Source: Marivivens donghaensis
Lineage (GTDB): Bacteria; Pseudomonadota; Alphaproteobacteria; Rhodobacterales; Rhodobacteraceae
NCBI RefSeq assembly: GCF_011806565.1
Contig: NZ_JAATOP010000016.1
Span: forward strand, 1-50,622
Reading direction: 5' to 3'
Length of the DNA: 50,622 nucleotides
Part shown: positions 6,511-15,205 of the stretch, in pieces
How the letters are laid out: every line of letters begins with the position of its first letter
Position numbering within the stretch: position 1 is the first letter of the stretch
The notes under the pieces: generated by a model
Seen by the model: the letters and a program-made list of their open reading frames with translations, nothing else
Told to the model about the DNA's origin: nothing
Databases searched by the model: none
Translations under genes and position numbers: made by a program

Positions 6511-9062
6511 ACAATAACGCCGACTTCCAAGTCGACCTCACCAACTGCGACCGCGAACCGATCCATCAATTGGGACGCGTTCAATCCTATGGTGCGCTCG
6601 TTGCTGTGTCGTCGGACTGGATCATTCAGCACACCTCGTCGAACGTTGCCGACATCTTCGACATCGAGCCGAATGACCTGCTTGGGAAGCCGCTGACCGA
6701 ACTTATCGTTTCGGACACGTTCGACCGCATCCGCCAGAACCTCAGCATCCTCGCAAACCCGAGCGGTGTTGTGCGGATGTTCGGCGTGATCGTCCGTGGC
6801 GCTCACAAGCTCTACGACATTTCGATCCACCAGAGCGGCAAGCACATGGTGATCGAATTCGAACCGAAGAGCGGCCCGCGCGATCTCGACGTGACGTCCG
6901 AGGTCTATCCGCTGATCAACCGCCTCCAGCACAAGCTGGACCTGACCGACCTCGCCCGCGAGGCGGCGCGCTGTATGCGCCGTCTGTCGGGCTTTGACAG
7001 CGTGATGGTGTACCAGTTCCAACCCGATGCGTCGGGCCGCGTTTTGGCCGAAGACCGCGCCGACGGTGACCGCCGCTACCTCGGCCTGAACTTCCCCGCG
7101 TCGGACATTCCGGTGCAGGCCCGCGCGCTGTACAAGCGGTCGCTGCTGCGCCTGATCGCGGACGTGAACGATGAAGGTTCGCTCATCGTCCCGCCGCAGA
7201 CACATTCGGGCGAGCCGATCGATCTGTCGCTGGCTGTGACCCGCTCGGTCTCGCCGATCCATATCGAGTACCTCAAGAACATGGGCGTTCAGGCGTCAAT
7301 GTCGGTGTCGATCATGAAAAACGGCGAGCTATGGGGCCTCTTTGCCTGCCACAACCACACTCCGCGCTACATCGACTATGAACGCCGCACCGCGATCGAG
7401 ATGTTCGCCCATCTGTTCTCCTACGAACTCAGCCGTCAGGAAGAGCACGCCCGCGCGCAGGTTGAAATCGACTCCGGGCGCCTACAGACTATGCTCATTG
7501 CGCATATGGCCGACGGTCGTTCGCTCGCAGACAGCCTGATGAACGTGTCCGAAGACATCGAGCGCGTCATCCCGCACGACGGCATCATCCTTTATACCGA
7601 CGGTAAGTTCTTCAGCGCAGGCGCGACCCCGACCGAGGACGAATTCTACGGTCTGGCCCGTATGCTCGACACCCGCATCGGCACGGCGGTCTACGGGACC
7701 GATCATCTGAGCAAGATACACCCCGACGCCGAAGAGTTCGTGAAACGCTGCGCCGGTATTCTGGCGATCCCGATCTCCAAGCGTCCGCGCGACTACATCA
7801 TCCTGTGTCGCCGCCCCATCGAACAGACAGTTCAGTGGGCGGGCGATCCGAACAAGCCGGTGGAAACCGGCCCGAACGGTGTTCGCCTCACGCCGCGCAA
7901 GAGCTTTGATATCTGGAAAGAAAACGTCTTCGGTCACAGCTCGCCGTGGGACCTTGGCTCGCTCCATGCCGCAGAACTTCTGCGCACCGTACTGCTGGAG
8001 ATTTTCCTCAAGATCACCGACGCCGCCAACGAAGAACGTCGCCGCGCGCAGGAACATCAGCAGCTGCTGATTTCGGAACTCAACCACCGTGTCCGGAACA
8101 TCCTGAACCTGATCCGCGGTCTCGTTTCGACCTCGAAGAGCGGCGCAAACACGCTTGCCGAATTCACCTCCAGCCTTGATGGCCGCATCCAGTCGCTGGC
8201 CCGTGCACACGACCAGCTGACCAAGGAAAAGTGGGAGCCCGTGTCGCTCAAGGCCCTGATGCGGATGGAATTCGAGGCCTACGCGATGGACAAGAATACC
8301 CGCGTGAAGATCGAAGGCCCGGACGTGATGCTGGCGCCGACGGCCTATACTACCATGGCGCTCGTCCTGCACGAAATGGCCACCAACTCGCTGAAATACG
8401 GCGCGCTGGTCGACCAGAGCGGACGTATCGAGATCGACCTCTCGATCGACCGCAGCGGCGGCCTTCTGATCGACTGGAAAGAAAAGAATGGCCCACCTGT
8501 CGCCCCTCCGACACGTCGCGGTTTCGGTTCGACTATCATCGAACGATCCATCCCGCACGAACTGCGCGGCGATGCCGAAATCCACTACCGCGTCACCGGC
8601 GTCGTCGCCCATTTCCGCGTTCCGCCGTCCTATATCAACAGCATCATTGAGGTCGAAAACGAAGTGAGCACGACAGACCTTGCAGACACCGAAAAGTCCG
8701 GCTTCGACCTCGGCGGCACCGCTCTGGTTCTCGAAGACGCTCTGATCATCGCGATGGATGCTGCGGCCATTCTGGAAAGCGCCGGTGCAAGCAAAGTTGT
8801 CATCGCTTCGTCGGTTCAGCAGGCGTTCGAAGAGATTGAGCGTCACCAGATCGACTTCGCCCTCCTCGACGTGAACCTCGGCAACGAACAGTCCGTTCCG
8901 GTCGCCGAATTGCTGTACGAACGCGGAACTCCTTTCGTCGTTGCAACGGGTTACGGCGAAACCGAGGAAATCCAGGCAAGCTACCCGCCCTGCAAAATCG
9001 TGCAGAAACCGTTCAGCAGCGACTCCCTGATGGCGGCTTTCAAAGCGGCTCACGATAAATAA
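6507..9062 (+). CDS. bphP: Bacteriophytochrome hybrid: PAS-GAF-PHY, HWE histidine kinase, receiver
   Basis: An 851-residue red/far-red photoreceptor. Cys14 in TNCDREPIHQLG is the expected biliverdin attachment residue ahead of the PAS domain (to about 115). The GAF domain (about 130-310) contains the PASDIP signature near residue 200. The PHY tongue has PRKSF near 463. The dimerization segment SELNHRVRN has the phosphoacceptor His527, and HEMATNSLKYGAL with the later IDWKEKNGP are the N box and W-x-E of HWE kinases. A receiver follows at about 735-850, with Asp788 in LLDVNLG and FVVATGYGE, a FATGUY-type motif seen in general-stress receivers. Light-driven phosphorelay is inferred from the architecture; the target is not visible. 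Confidence 0.95.
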   Translation: MNNNADFQVDLTNCDREPIHQLGRVQSYGALVAVSSDWIIQHTSSNVADIFDIEPNDLLGKPLTELIVSDTFDRIRQNLSILANPSGVVRMFGVIVRGAHKLYDISIHQSGKHMVIEFEPKSGPRDLDVTSEVYPLINRLQHKLDLTDLAREAARCMRRLSGFDSVMVYQFQPDASGRVLAEDRADGDRRYLGLNFPASDIPVQARALYKRSLLRLIADVNDEGSLIVPPQTHSGEPIDLSLAVTRSVSPIHIEYLKNMGVQASMSVSIMKNGELWGLFACHNHTPRYIDYERRTAIEMFAHLFSYELSRQEEHARAQVEIDSGRLQTMLIAHMADGRSLADSLMNVSEDIERVIPHDGIILYTDGKFFSAGATPTEDEFYGLARMLDTRIGTAVYGTDHLSKIHPDAEEFVKRCAGILAIPISKRPRDYIILCRRPIEQTVQWAGDPNKPVETGPNGVRLTPRKSFDIWKENVFGHSSPWDLGSLHAAELLRTVLLEIFLKITDAANEERRRAQEHQQLLISELNHRVRNILNLIRGLVSTSKSGANTLAEFTSSLDGRIQSLARAHDQLTKEKWEPVSLKALMRMEFEAYAMDKNTRVKIEGPDVMLAPTAYTTMALVLHEMATNSLKYGALVDQSGRIEIDLSIDRSGGLLIDWKEKNGPPVAPPTRRGFGSTIIERSIPHELRGDAEIHYRVTGVVAHFRVPPSYINSIIEVENEVSTTDLADTEKSGFDLGGTALVLEDALIIAMDAAAILESAGASKVVIASSVQQAFEEIERHQIDFALLDVNLGNEQSVPVAELLYERGTPFVVATGYGETEEIQASYPPCKIVQKPFSSDSLMAAFKAAHDK

Positions 9063-9152
9063 TTAACGAATTTCCTATTTTTCTGCGCTGACATGTGGAC
9101 AAGCGCTGAAAAATATCCTTGCGTATACCGATCCTCTACTTCGGGATACGAT

Positions 9153-9701
9153 ATGAACGGGACACGTCATCAGCATTTGATCGAGCCGGACGGCAAGGTC
9201 ACGCCCTATGTACTGGGCCGCCGCCAGCCTGTGTTGGCCGGTACCGTTGTGCCGTCTGAAAACTTCTCTTTGGCGTCGCTCAAACCGCTGTCCTCGCCCA
9301 TCGACATCCCCTCTGATTTGGCGACCGCGCTCACCGCTCTAGCGGATGTGTCCGCGGCTGTGACGAACGCCCAGAACGGCAACGCGGCAAACCTGCGCGT
9401 TCACATCGGCGGCATGGATTACGAGGTCGAGTGCTACCCGCAGGACGGGGCCGCCTACGTCGTAGTATCGGCCATCGAGATGCTGCCAAACGATCACGAT
9501 TTGGAAAGCAGGATTTCGGAACTGCGCCACTCGCTCGGCAATATCGCCAGCGTCGCCGAAAGCTCTGCCCGTCTGATCAGGCGAGGTCAGGTCGAGGCGT
9601 TGAAAGATGCGCTCGCGGATGGCCTGGACGGCACAGCACAGCAAAGTCGCAAGATCATCGACGTTCTGCGCGATTATGCGGCACGCTTTGACCGCGGCTA
9701 A
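9153..9701 (+). CDS. Hypothetical protein with a histidine-phosphotransfer-like helical segment
   Basis: A 182-residue protein that I cannot assign to a named family. The first half is polar, with the IGGMDYEVECYPQDG strand region. The second half is helical and contains ELRHSLGNIASVAESSARLI (near residue 125), which resembles the His-containing dimerization helix of two-component kinases (H-x-x-x-N), but no ATPase domain follows. It could be a phosphotransferase or a pseudo-DHp partner for the adjacent bphP receiver. The start at 9153 is chosen for GGGA six bases upstream; an ATG at 9093 would add 20 residues but has no ribosome site. It lies 90 bases behind bphP. Confidence 0.6.
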   Translation: MNGTRHQHLIEPDGKVTPYVLGRRQPVLAGTVVPSENFSLASLKPLSSPIDIPSDLATALTALADVSAAVTNAQNGNAANLRVHIGGMDYEVECYPQDGAAYVVVSAIEMLPNDHDLESRISELRHSLGNIASVAESSARLIRRGQVEALKDALADGLDGTAQQSRKIIDVLRDYAARFDRG

Positions 9702-9788
9702 GACTTAGGCACCGTATTCTCACAAAATCGGGAACCCCCTCCCCGCAGGGCGGTTGTCTTTATGGACAATCTCTTTGGGGAAAATTTT

Positions 9789-11549
9789 ATGACGCGCATT
9801 GATCGCCCGTTCGAGCCGAGTGATCTTCAATTTCAGTGGGGAGCGACCAAGGTCGGCGACGGCCGTTGGCGGTATGCCATCTGGGCTCCTGCTGCGCAGT
9901 CCGTCGAACTGGTTCTGAACGGCATCGCCCACCCTACCACGTCGTCGAACGGTTGGTACTGGGCCGAGATCCCTGCCGAGGTCGGCGATACCTACACATT
10001 CCGCATCAACGGCAATGACCGCCCCGACCCCGCTGCCCGTTTCCAATCCGGCGATGTGCACAGCCCATCTGTCCTCACCGAGGTAACGCCGCCGCCCGCT
10101 TGGGACGGTATGTCGATGGAAGACCTCATCATTTACGAGCTTCACGTCGGCACCTTCACCGAGGAAGGCACATTCAAAGCCGCGACGGCAGAACTCGAAC
10201 ACCTCGCCGCGCTAGGATTCACCGCGATTGAGCTGATGCCGCTCTCGCAATTCGAAGGCAATCGCGGCTGGGGCTATGATGGTGTGCTGATCGGCGCGCC
10301 GCACAACGCCTACGGCTCGCCCGAAGACCTCGTTGCCCTCGTCGCCAAGGCGCACGAGTTGGGCATTTCGGTAATTTTAGACCTCGTAATGAACCACTTC
10401 GGCCCGTCGGGGAATTACATCGGCGAATATTGCCCAGAGTTTTTCCACCAGACCGATACTCCTTGGGGTGCGGGCATCGACTTTTCCCGCGATGAAGTGC
10501 GCCACTACTTCGGCGATATCGCGATGCGCTGGCTTGAGGATTACGGCTTTGACGGTCTGCGCCTCGACGCGGTTCACCAAATCAGCGAGGAAGGCCACCG
10601 CCCGTTCCTCATCTCGCTGATCGACGCGATCCGCGCCAAGGATTGGGGCCGCCCGATCCACATGATAACCGAGGACGAGCGCAATCTGCCCCACCTGCGC
10701 GATGCAGGCTACGATGCCGAATGGAACGACGACTACCATCACACGGTCCATTGCACGCTGACGGGCGAGGACTTCGCCTACTACGAGCCATTTGCCCACG
10801 ATCCTATCGGCGATCTGAAACTCGCCCTCGAACGCGGACAGGTGAACGAGGGCCAGAAACGCCCCGCTGGCAAACCGATGGGCGCCTCCGCCGGTCACCT
10901 GCCATGGAGCGCCTTCGTCAATTCGAACCAGACCCACGACCAGATAGGCAACCGCGCGGGCGGTGAACGCCTGATTGCGCTGAGCAACGATACCGCCGCG
11001 CGCGTTCTGCACACGCTGCTGCTCTGCTCGCCCTTCACGCCAATGCTGTTCATGGGCGAGGAAGTCGGCTCTGCCGCGCCGTTCAATTTCTTCGTCGATT
11101 TTGAGGGTGACCTCGCCAAAGGGTGCCGCGAAGGGCGCGCGCGTGAGCTGGCCAGCATCGGCCATGACGCCAGCAAGATGAGCGACCCGACCGATCCCGA
11201 GACCGCCGCCGCTTCTTACCCCTTTCGGCCCGAGGACACGCCTCACCGCGCCGATTGGGAACAGCTGACCAAAGACCTGCTGACCTTCCGCAAAGAGCGG
11301 ATCGTGCCGATCGTCAAGTCGGGCGAAAAGGGCCTAACCGATGCCGAGCAGATCGGCGAGGAAGGCATCTACGTCGCGTGGCCGTTCAAGGGCGGGCAGA
11401 TCTGCATAGCCCTGCGCCTGAGACCCCATAACCCCGAGCTTCGCGGCAAGGCTGGCCCCTTCCCCAACCACATGCTCCACTTCCCCGATTTCGCGGTCGG
11501 CGACCTGACGACCGACCCCTATGCCATTGCAGTAAAGGTGATTTCATGA
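9789..11549 (+). CDS. treZ: Malto-oligosyltrehalose trehalohydrolase TreZ
   Basis: A 586-residue GH13 enzyme that releases trehalose from maltooligosyl-trehalose made by TreY. An N-terminal carbohydrate-binding-like domain (about 10-95) is followed by the alpha-amylase barrel. Visible motifs are IYELHVGTFT, LDLVMNHFGPSGNY, GFDGLRLDAVHQI with the catalytic Asp, the general-acid region MITEDERN, and NSNQTHDQIGNR. The start at 9789 is preferred to 9762 because TTTGGGGAAAATTTT places a GGGGA site before it. treY overlaps the stop by four bases. Together they convert the reducing end of alpha-glucans to trehalose, an osmo- and thermoprotectant. Confidence 0.95.
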   Translation: MTRIDRPFEPSDLQFQWGATKVGDGRWRYAIWAPAAQSVELVLNGIAHPTTSSNGWYWAEIPAEVGDTYTFRINGNDRPDPAARFQSGDVHSPSVLTEVTPPPAWDGMSMEDLIIYELHVGTFTEEGTFKAATAELEHLAALGFTAIELMPLSQFEGNRGWGYDGVLIGAPHNAYGSPEDLVALVAKAHELGISVILDLVMNHFGPSGNYIGEYCPEFFHQTDTPWGAGIDFSRDEVRHYFGDIAMRWLEDYGFDGLRLDAVHQISEEGHRPFLISLIDAIRAKDWGRPIHMITEDERNLPHLRDAGYDAEWNDDYHHTVHCTLTGEDFAYYEPFAHDPIGDLKLALERGQVNEGQKRPAGKPMGASAGHLPWSAFVNSNQTHDQIGNRAGGERLIALSNDTAARVLHTLLLCSPFTPMLFMGEEVGSAAPFNFFVDFEGDLAKGCREGRARELASIGHDASKMSDPTDPETAAASYPFRPEDTPHRADWEQLTKDLLTFRKERIVPIVKSGEKGLTDAEQIGEEGIYVAWPFKGGQICIALRLRPHNPELRGKAGPFPNHMLHFPDFAVGDLTTDPYAIAVKVIS

Positions 11550-13876
11550 ACGCCCCCCTCCGCCCGCTTTCGGCGACCTATCGCATCCAGCTTCGCAACG
11601 GAGTGACATTCGATACGATCCGGCAGTCGCTCGACTACTTCGCGGATCTGGGAATTTCGCACCTCTATCTGTCGCCCGTGTTCACCGCGCACGGCGGCTC
11701 GACCCACGGCTATGACGTCACCGATCCGGCCGAAATCGACCCGACCATCGGCGGCGAAGAGGGTCTGGTGGAACTGTCGAAAGCCGCTCAGGAAAAGGGT
11801 CTGTCGATCATCCTCGACATCGTGCCGAACCACACGGCTTTCACGCTGGAAAACAAGTGGCTTTGGGACGTGTTAAAGCGCGGCGAACAGTCCGGATACT
11901 ACATGCACTTCGACATCGCCCGCGATCAGCGGCTGGTGATCCCTTTCCTGCCCGCTCCGTTCGACACGATGGTGGATGAGGGCAAGGTGTCGTTGAAGAA
12001 GGACGGCGATGAGGTCGTCATGGCCGTCGACGTCGGCGGACTCGACCCGATGTGCGTACCAATTGCCGAGGGCACTGCGCCTGATAATCTCGACCTGTCC
12101 CCCGACGAAATCCGCGCCGTGCATGATCAGCAAATGTGGCAACTCCGCCTATGGGAGCGCGAGCGCGACATGGTCACACATCGCCGTTTCTTCAACGTGA
12201 CCTCGCTGATCGGGATGCGCGTCGAAGACCCCGAGGTATTCCACGCGATGCACGAGCTGCCGCTACGACTGGTGAAAGATGGCATCGTTCACGGCCTGCG
12301 CGTCGACCACATCGACGGCCTTGCTGACCCGATCGGCTACTTGAATGACCTGCGCGCTGCGGCTGGCGAGACCTGCCCGATCTGGATCGAGAAGATCCTC
12401 ACCGGCGACGAGCCCCTGCCGATCGACTGGCCCGTTCAGGGCACCACCGGCTACGAGGCGGCGCGCCAGATCGTGCGCCTCCTGACACCGCCGGAAGGTC
12501 TGGCGAAGCTCGATTTCGCATGGCGCGAGGCGACCGGCATCACGGAAGATTTCGACGCGATGCTGGCAGGCTGCAAGATGGAGGTCATCACGCAGGACCT
12601 CGCTGCCGAGCTTGGCCAGTTGATCGAACTGGCCGCTGCCGCCTGTAGTTCCCTGCCGAGCGAGCCGGGGTATGAAACCCTGCGCGAAGCCGTCCTTGCC
12701 CTGCTCTCCGCTTTCCCGCGCTATCGCACCTACCGTGCGGGCACGGGATCAGTGACCGGTGAAAAACGCCTTTGGACGGCCGTGATCGAAGAAGCCTCTG
12801 ACGGGCTCCGCACCGACGATATCGCGCGTCACATGGGCAAGATACTCACCAACCCGTCCACCGCGGATGAAACCGCGTTCAGTCAGCGTTTCGAGCAGGT
12901 GACGGGCGCGCTGCTGGCTAAGTCGCAGGAAGACACCGCGTTTTTCCGCTATAACCGTTACCTCGCCGCGAACGAGGTCGGGTCGGAACCGGATCACACC
13001 ACCATCGACGTCGAGACGCTGGATGAATGGCTGAAAGACCGCCAGACGAACTGGCCCGAAGCGATCACGCTGACCTCGACCCACGACACAAAACGCGCAG
13101 AGGATGCGCGGATGCGGCTCGTTGCGTGTAGCCACCTGCCGGATGAATTCCTCGCGCTGGTCGATCACGAAATGGCCCAGATGCCCGATGGCGTTTCGGC
13201 CAATGATGCGTGGTATGTCGTGCAATCTGCCCTCGCGATCTGGGAAACCGGCCGTGAAGACCTCGCTGACCGCCTTGAAGAGCATATACGCAAGGCCCTG
13301 CGCGAGGCGAAGGTGATCACCAACTGGCCTTATCCCAACGATGAGGCCGAAAAGCCGGTGTTCGACGCAGCACGCGGCATCATCGGCCGCTGGCGTGACT
13401 CGCTGCCCGAGCAAGCCCAGCGCCTGATCGCGCAGGCAGAGATGCTATCGCTCGCTCAGGTCACGCTGAAGATGCTCATGCCGGGCATTCCGGACATCTA
13501 TCAGGGCAGCGAAAAGGGCAATTATCACCTCACCGACCCCGACAACCGAGAGGTCGTCGATTTCGCCGCAATGCAGCATTCAGCGGAACTCGGCGGCTTT
13601 GCCGGAACCAAAGCGAAGCTGATTGCGGCGCTCACACAACTGCGTCACGAACACGCCGAATTTTTCAGCGCCGCCTCGGTCGATCTGACCACGACTGACA
13701 ACGGATTGCAGCTGAAGCGTTCCAAAGACGGCGTTGAAGTTTGCTTTGAATTCAATCCGCTACAATCTGCCTACGCCGATATTCCGCAAGGTGCTGAAAA
13801 CTTGGTCGAAACCACCGATTTGCCATTCACAATCTACCTCGTCAGGCAACTTGCCGCCGATATATCGGCAGCTTGA
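11546..13876 (+). CDS. treY: Maltooligosyl trehalose synthase TreY
   Basis: A 776-residue GH13 isomerase that turns the terminal maltose unit of an alpha-glucan into trehalose. It starts RPLSATYRIQLRNGVTF, typical of TreY, with HLYLSPVFTAHGGSTHGYD, the NH motif in LDIVPNHTAF, GLRVDHIDGLADP with the nucleophile Asp, and the C-terminal landmark MLMPGIPDIYQGSE. Length matches the family. It is coupled to treZ by an ATGA overlap. A 137-base gap with a hairpin separates it from glgC, so the glucan substrate and ADP-glucose genes may be co-transcribed. Confidence 0.95.
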   Translation: MNAPLRPLSATYRIQLRNGVTFDTIRQSLDYFADLGISHLYLSPVFTAHGGSTHGYDVTDPAEIDPTIGGEEGLVELSKAAQEKGLSIILDIVPNHTAFTLENKWLWDVLKRGEQSGYYMHFDIARDQRLVIPFLPAPFDTMVDEGKVSLKKDGDEVVMAVDVGGLDPMCVPIAEGTAPDNLDLSPDEIRAVHDQQMWQLRLWERERDMVTHRRFFNVTSLIGMRVEDPEVFHAMHELPLRLVKDGIVHGLRVDHIDGLADPIGYLNDLRAAAGETCPIWIEKILTGDEPLPIDWPVQGTTGYEAARQIVRLLTPPEGLAKLDFAWREATGITEDFDAMLAGCKMEVITQDLAAELGQLIELAAAACSSLPSEPGYETLREAVLALLSAFPRYRTYRAGTGSVTGEKRLWTAVIEEASDGLRTDDIARHMGKILTNPSTADETAFSQRFEQVTGALLAKSQEDTAFFRYNRYLAANEVGSEPDHTTIDVETLDEWLKDRQTNWPEAITLTSTHDTKRAEDARMRLVACSHLPDEFLALVDHEMAQMPDGVSANDAWYVVQSALAIWETGREDLADRLEEHIRKALREAKVITNWPYPNDEAEKPVFDAARGIIGRWRDSLPEQAQRLIAQAEMLSLAQVTLKMLMPGIPDIYQGSEKGNYHLTDPDNREVVDFAAMQHSAELGGFAGTKAKLIAALTQLRHEHAEFFSAASVDLTTTDNGLQLKRSKDGVEVCFEFNPLQSAYADIPQGAENLVETTDLPFTIYLVRQLAADISAA

Positions 13877-13969
13877 GGCCGAAGGTGAAGGGACCTTGGA
13901 ACCTACGCTGCACTGCAACGTTTACTCATTGCTAGGCCAAGCGAACAGTTCAGTCCCTTCTACAGGGTT

Positions 13970-13991
13970 CCGGCGCGAGAATACGCGCCGG
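13970..13991 (+). promoter_or_regulatory. GC-rich hairpin in the glgC leader
   Basis: CCGGCGCG and CGCGCCGG form a perfect eight-pair stem with a six-base AGAATA loop, 22 bases before the glgC start. There is no T-run, so it is more likely an mRNA structure between treY and glgC than an intrinsic terminator. Confidence 0.45.
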
Positions 13992-14013
13992 CGCCGCACG
14001 AACCGAGGTAACC

Positions 14014-15192
14014 ATGTTCGACGTCCCCGCCACTCTCTCTGATAATCTGACCAAAGGATGCCTGCCTTTCCTTCTCGCCGGAGGACAGGGTTCGCGGCTC
14101 CACGAGCTGACCGCTCATGAATGCAAGCCTGCCGTCCATTTTGCCGACGCAGGCCGCATCGTGGATTTTGTGATGTCGGGCGTTCACCGCGCTGGTTTCG
14201 ACGAAATGTTCGTGGCGACCCAGTACAAGCCGAACACCCTCACCCGCCACATGGAGACCGCTTGGGCTGGTGGTTTCGCGAAGGGGCTGCACCTGCGTGA
14301 TGGCGCCAAGATCGCGAACCAGCAAGGCTATCGCGGCACTGCGGACGCAGTCATGGCGAACCTTGCCGAGGTTGACCGCATCAACCCGAAGGAAGTCCTG
14401 ATCCTCGCCGCAGACCACGTTTACGATATGGATTTCACCGCCATGCTTGAGGCGCACCGCGCATCGGGCGCCATGGCGACGCTCGCCGCAACTCCCGTCC
14501 CGCGCATGGAAGCGACCGGTTTCGGCGTGCTCGCCATCAACGGCGCGAACCGCTGCGTCGAATTTGCCGAAAAGCCCAAAGATCCCGCCGCAATGCCGGG
14601 CCGTTCCGATATGGCGCTCGCTTCGATGGGCATCTACGTCTTCGACTGGGAATGGCTACGCGATGCCATAATGGAAGCCTTCAAGCGCGAAGGCACCAGC
14701 CACGACTTCGGTCACGACATCATGCCGATGGCGCTGGCACAGGATACCCTGAACGTCTACGCTTTGCCCGATAGCGAAGACGGCACCCCCGGTTACTGGC
14801 GCGATGTGGGCACTCTCGATGCCTACCGCCTTGCCCTGCTCGACTTCGAGAACGGCTCGCCGATCCGTCTGCCCAAAGCACCGGACCAAGCCTATTCCAA
14901 ACCTGCCGATATGACGTCCGCTTCGTCGACCATCGAAGAAAGCGTCGTCCTTCCCGGCGCGTCGGTCGGCAGCAATTGTCGCCTGTCCAAGACCATCGTT
15001 GGCGCTGGGACTGAAATCCCATCGGGCCTTGTCGTCGGTGAAGACCATGACGAGGACGCCCGCTGGTTCCGCTGCACCGACGGCGGCACAACGCTCGTTA
15101 CATCCGAAATGCTGGCCCGCCGCGCCGACCAGCGCACGCTCATGCACCCCATGAGTAGCCAGCGCCCCCATAGTCATATTGTTTCGCAATAA
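14014..15192 (+). CDS. glgC: Glucose-1-phosphate adenylyltransferase GlgC
   Basis: A 392-residue ADP-glucose pyrophosphorylase, the committed step of glycogen synthesis. The nucleotide-binding motif LLAGGQGSRLHELT is followed by the substrate lysine in CKPAVHF, YRGTADAVMAN, FAEKPKDP and MGIYVFDWEWL. The C-terminal left-handed beta-helix (about 290-370) shows hexad-like repeats SVVLPGASVGSNC. A GAGGTAA ribosome site precedes the ATG. The closing about 20 residues are a variable tail. Glycogen synthase and branching enzyme are not in this window. Confidence 0.95.
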   Translation: MFDVPATLSDNLTKGCLPFLLAGGQGSRLHELTAHECKPAVHFADAGRIVDFVMSGVHRAGFDEMFVATQYKPNTLTRHMETAWAGGFAKGLHLRDGAKIANQQGYRGTADAVMANLAEVDRINPKEVLILAADHVYDMDFTAMLEAHRASGAMATLAATPVPRMEATGFGVLAINGANRCVEFAEKPKDPAAMPGRSDMALASMGIYVFDWEWLRDAIMEAFKREGTSHDFGHDIMPMALAQDTLNVYALPDSEDGTPGYWRDVGTLDAYRLALLDFENGSPIRLPKAPDQAYSKPADMTSASSTIEESVVLPGASVGSNCRLSKTIVGAGTEIPSGLVVGEDHDEDARWFRCTDGGTTLVTSEMLARRADQRTLMHPMSSQRPHSHIVSQ

Positions 15193-15205
15193 CCGGTAAA
15201 CCTAG

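Noticed and set aside
7482-9053. 523-codon open frame on the minus strand across bphP
   Set aside because: It is the antisense of a well-supported phytochrome kinase gene, has no ribosome site and no recognizable domain; high GC makes such shadows common here.
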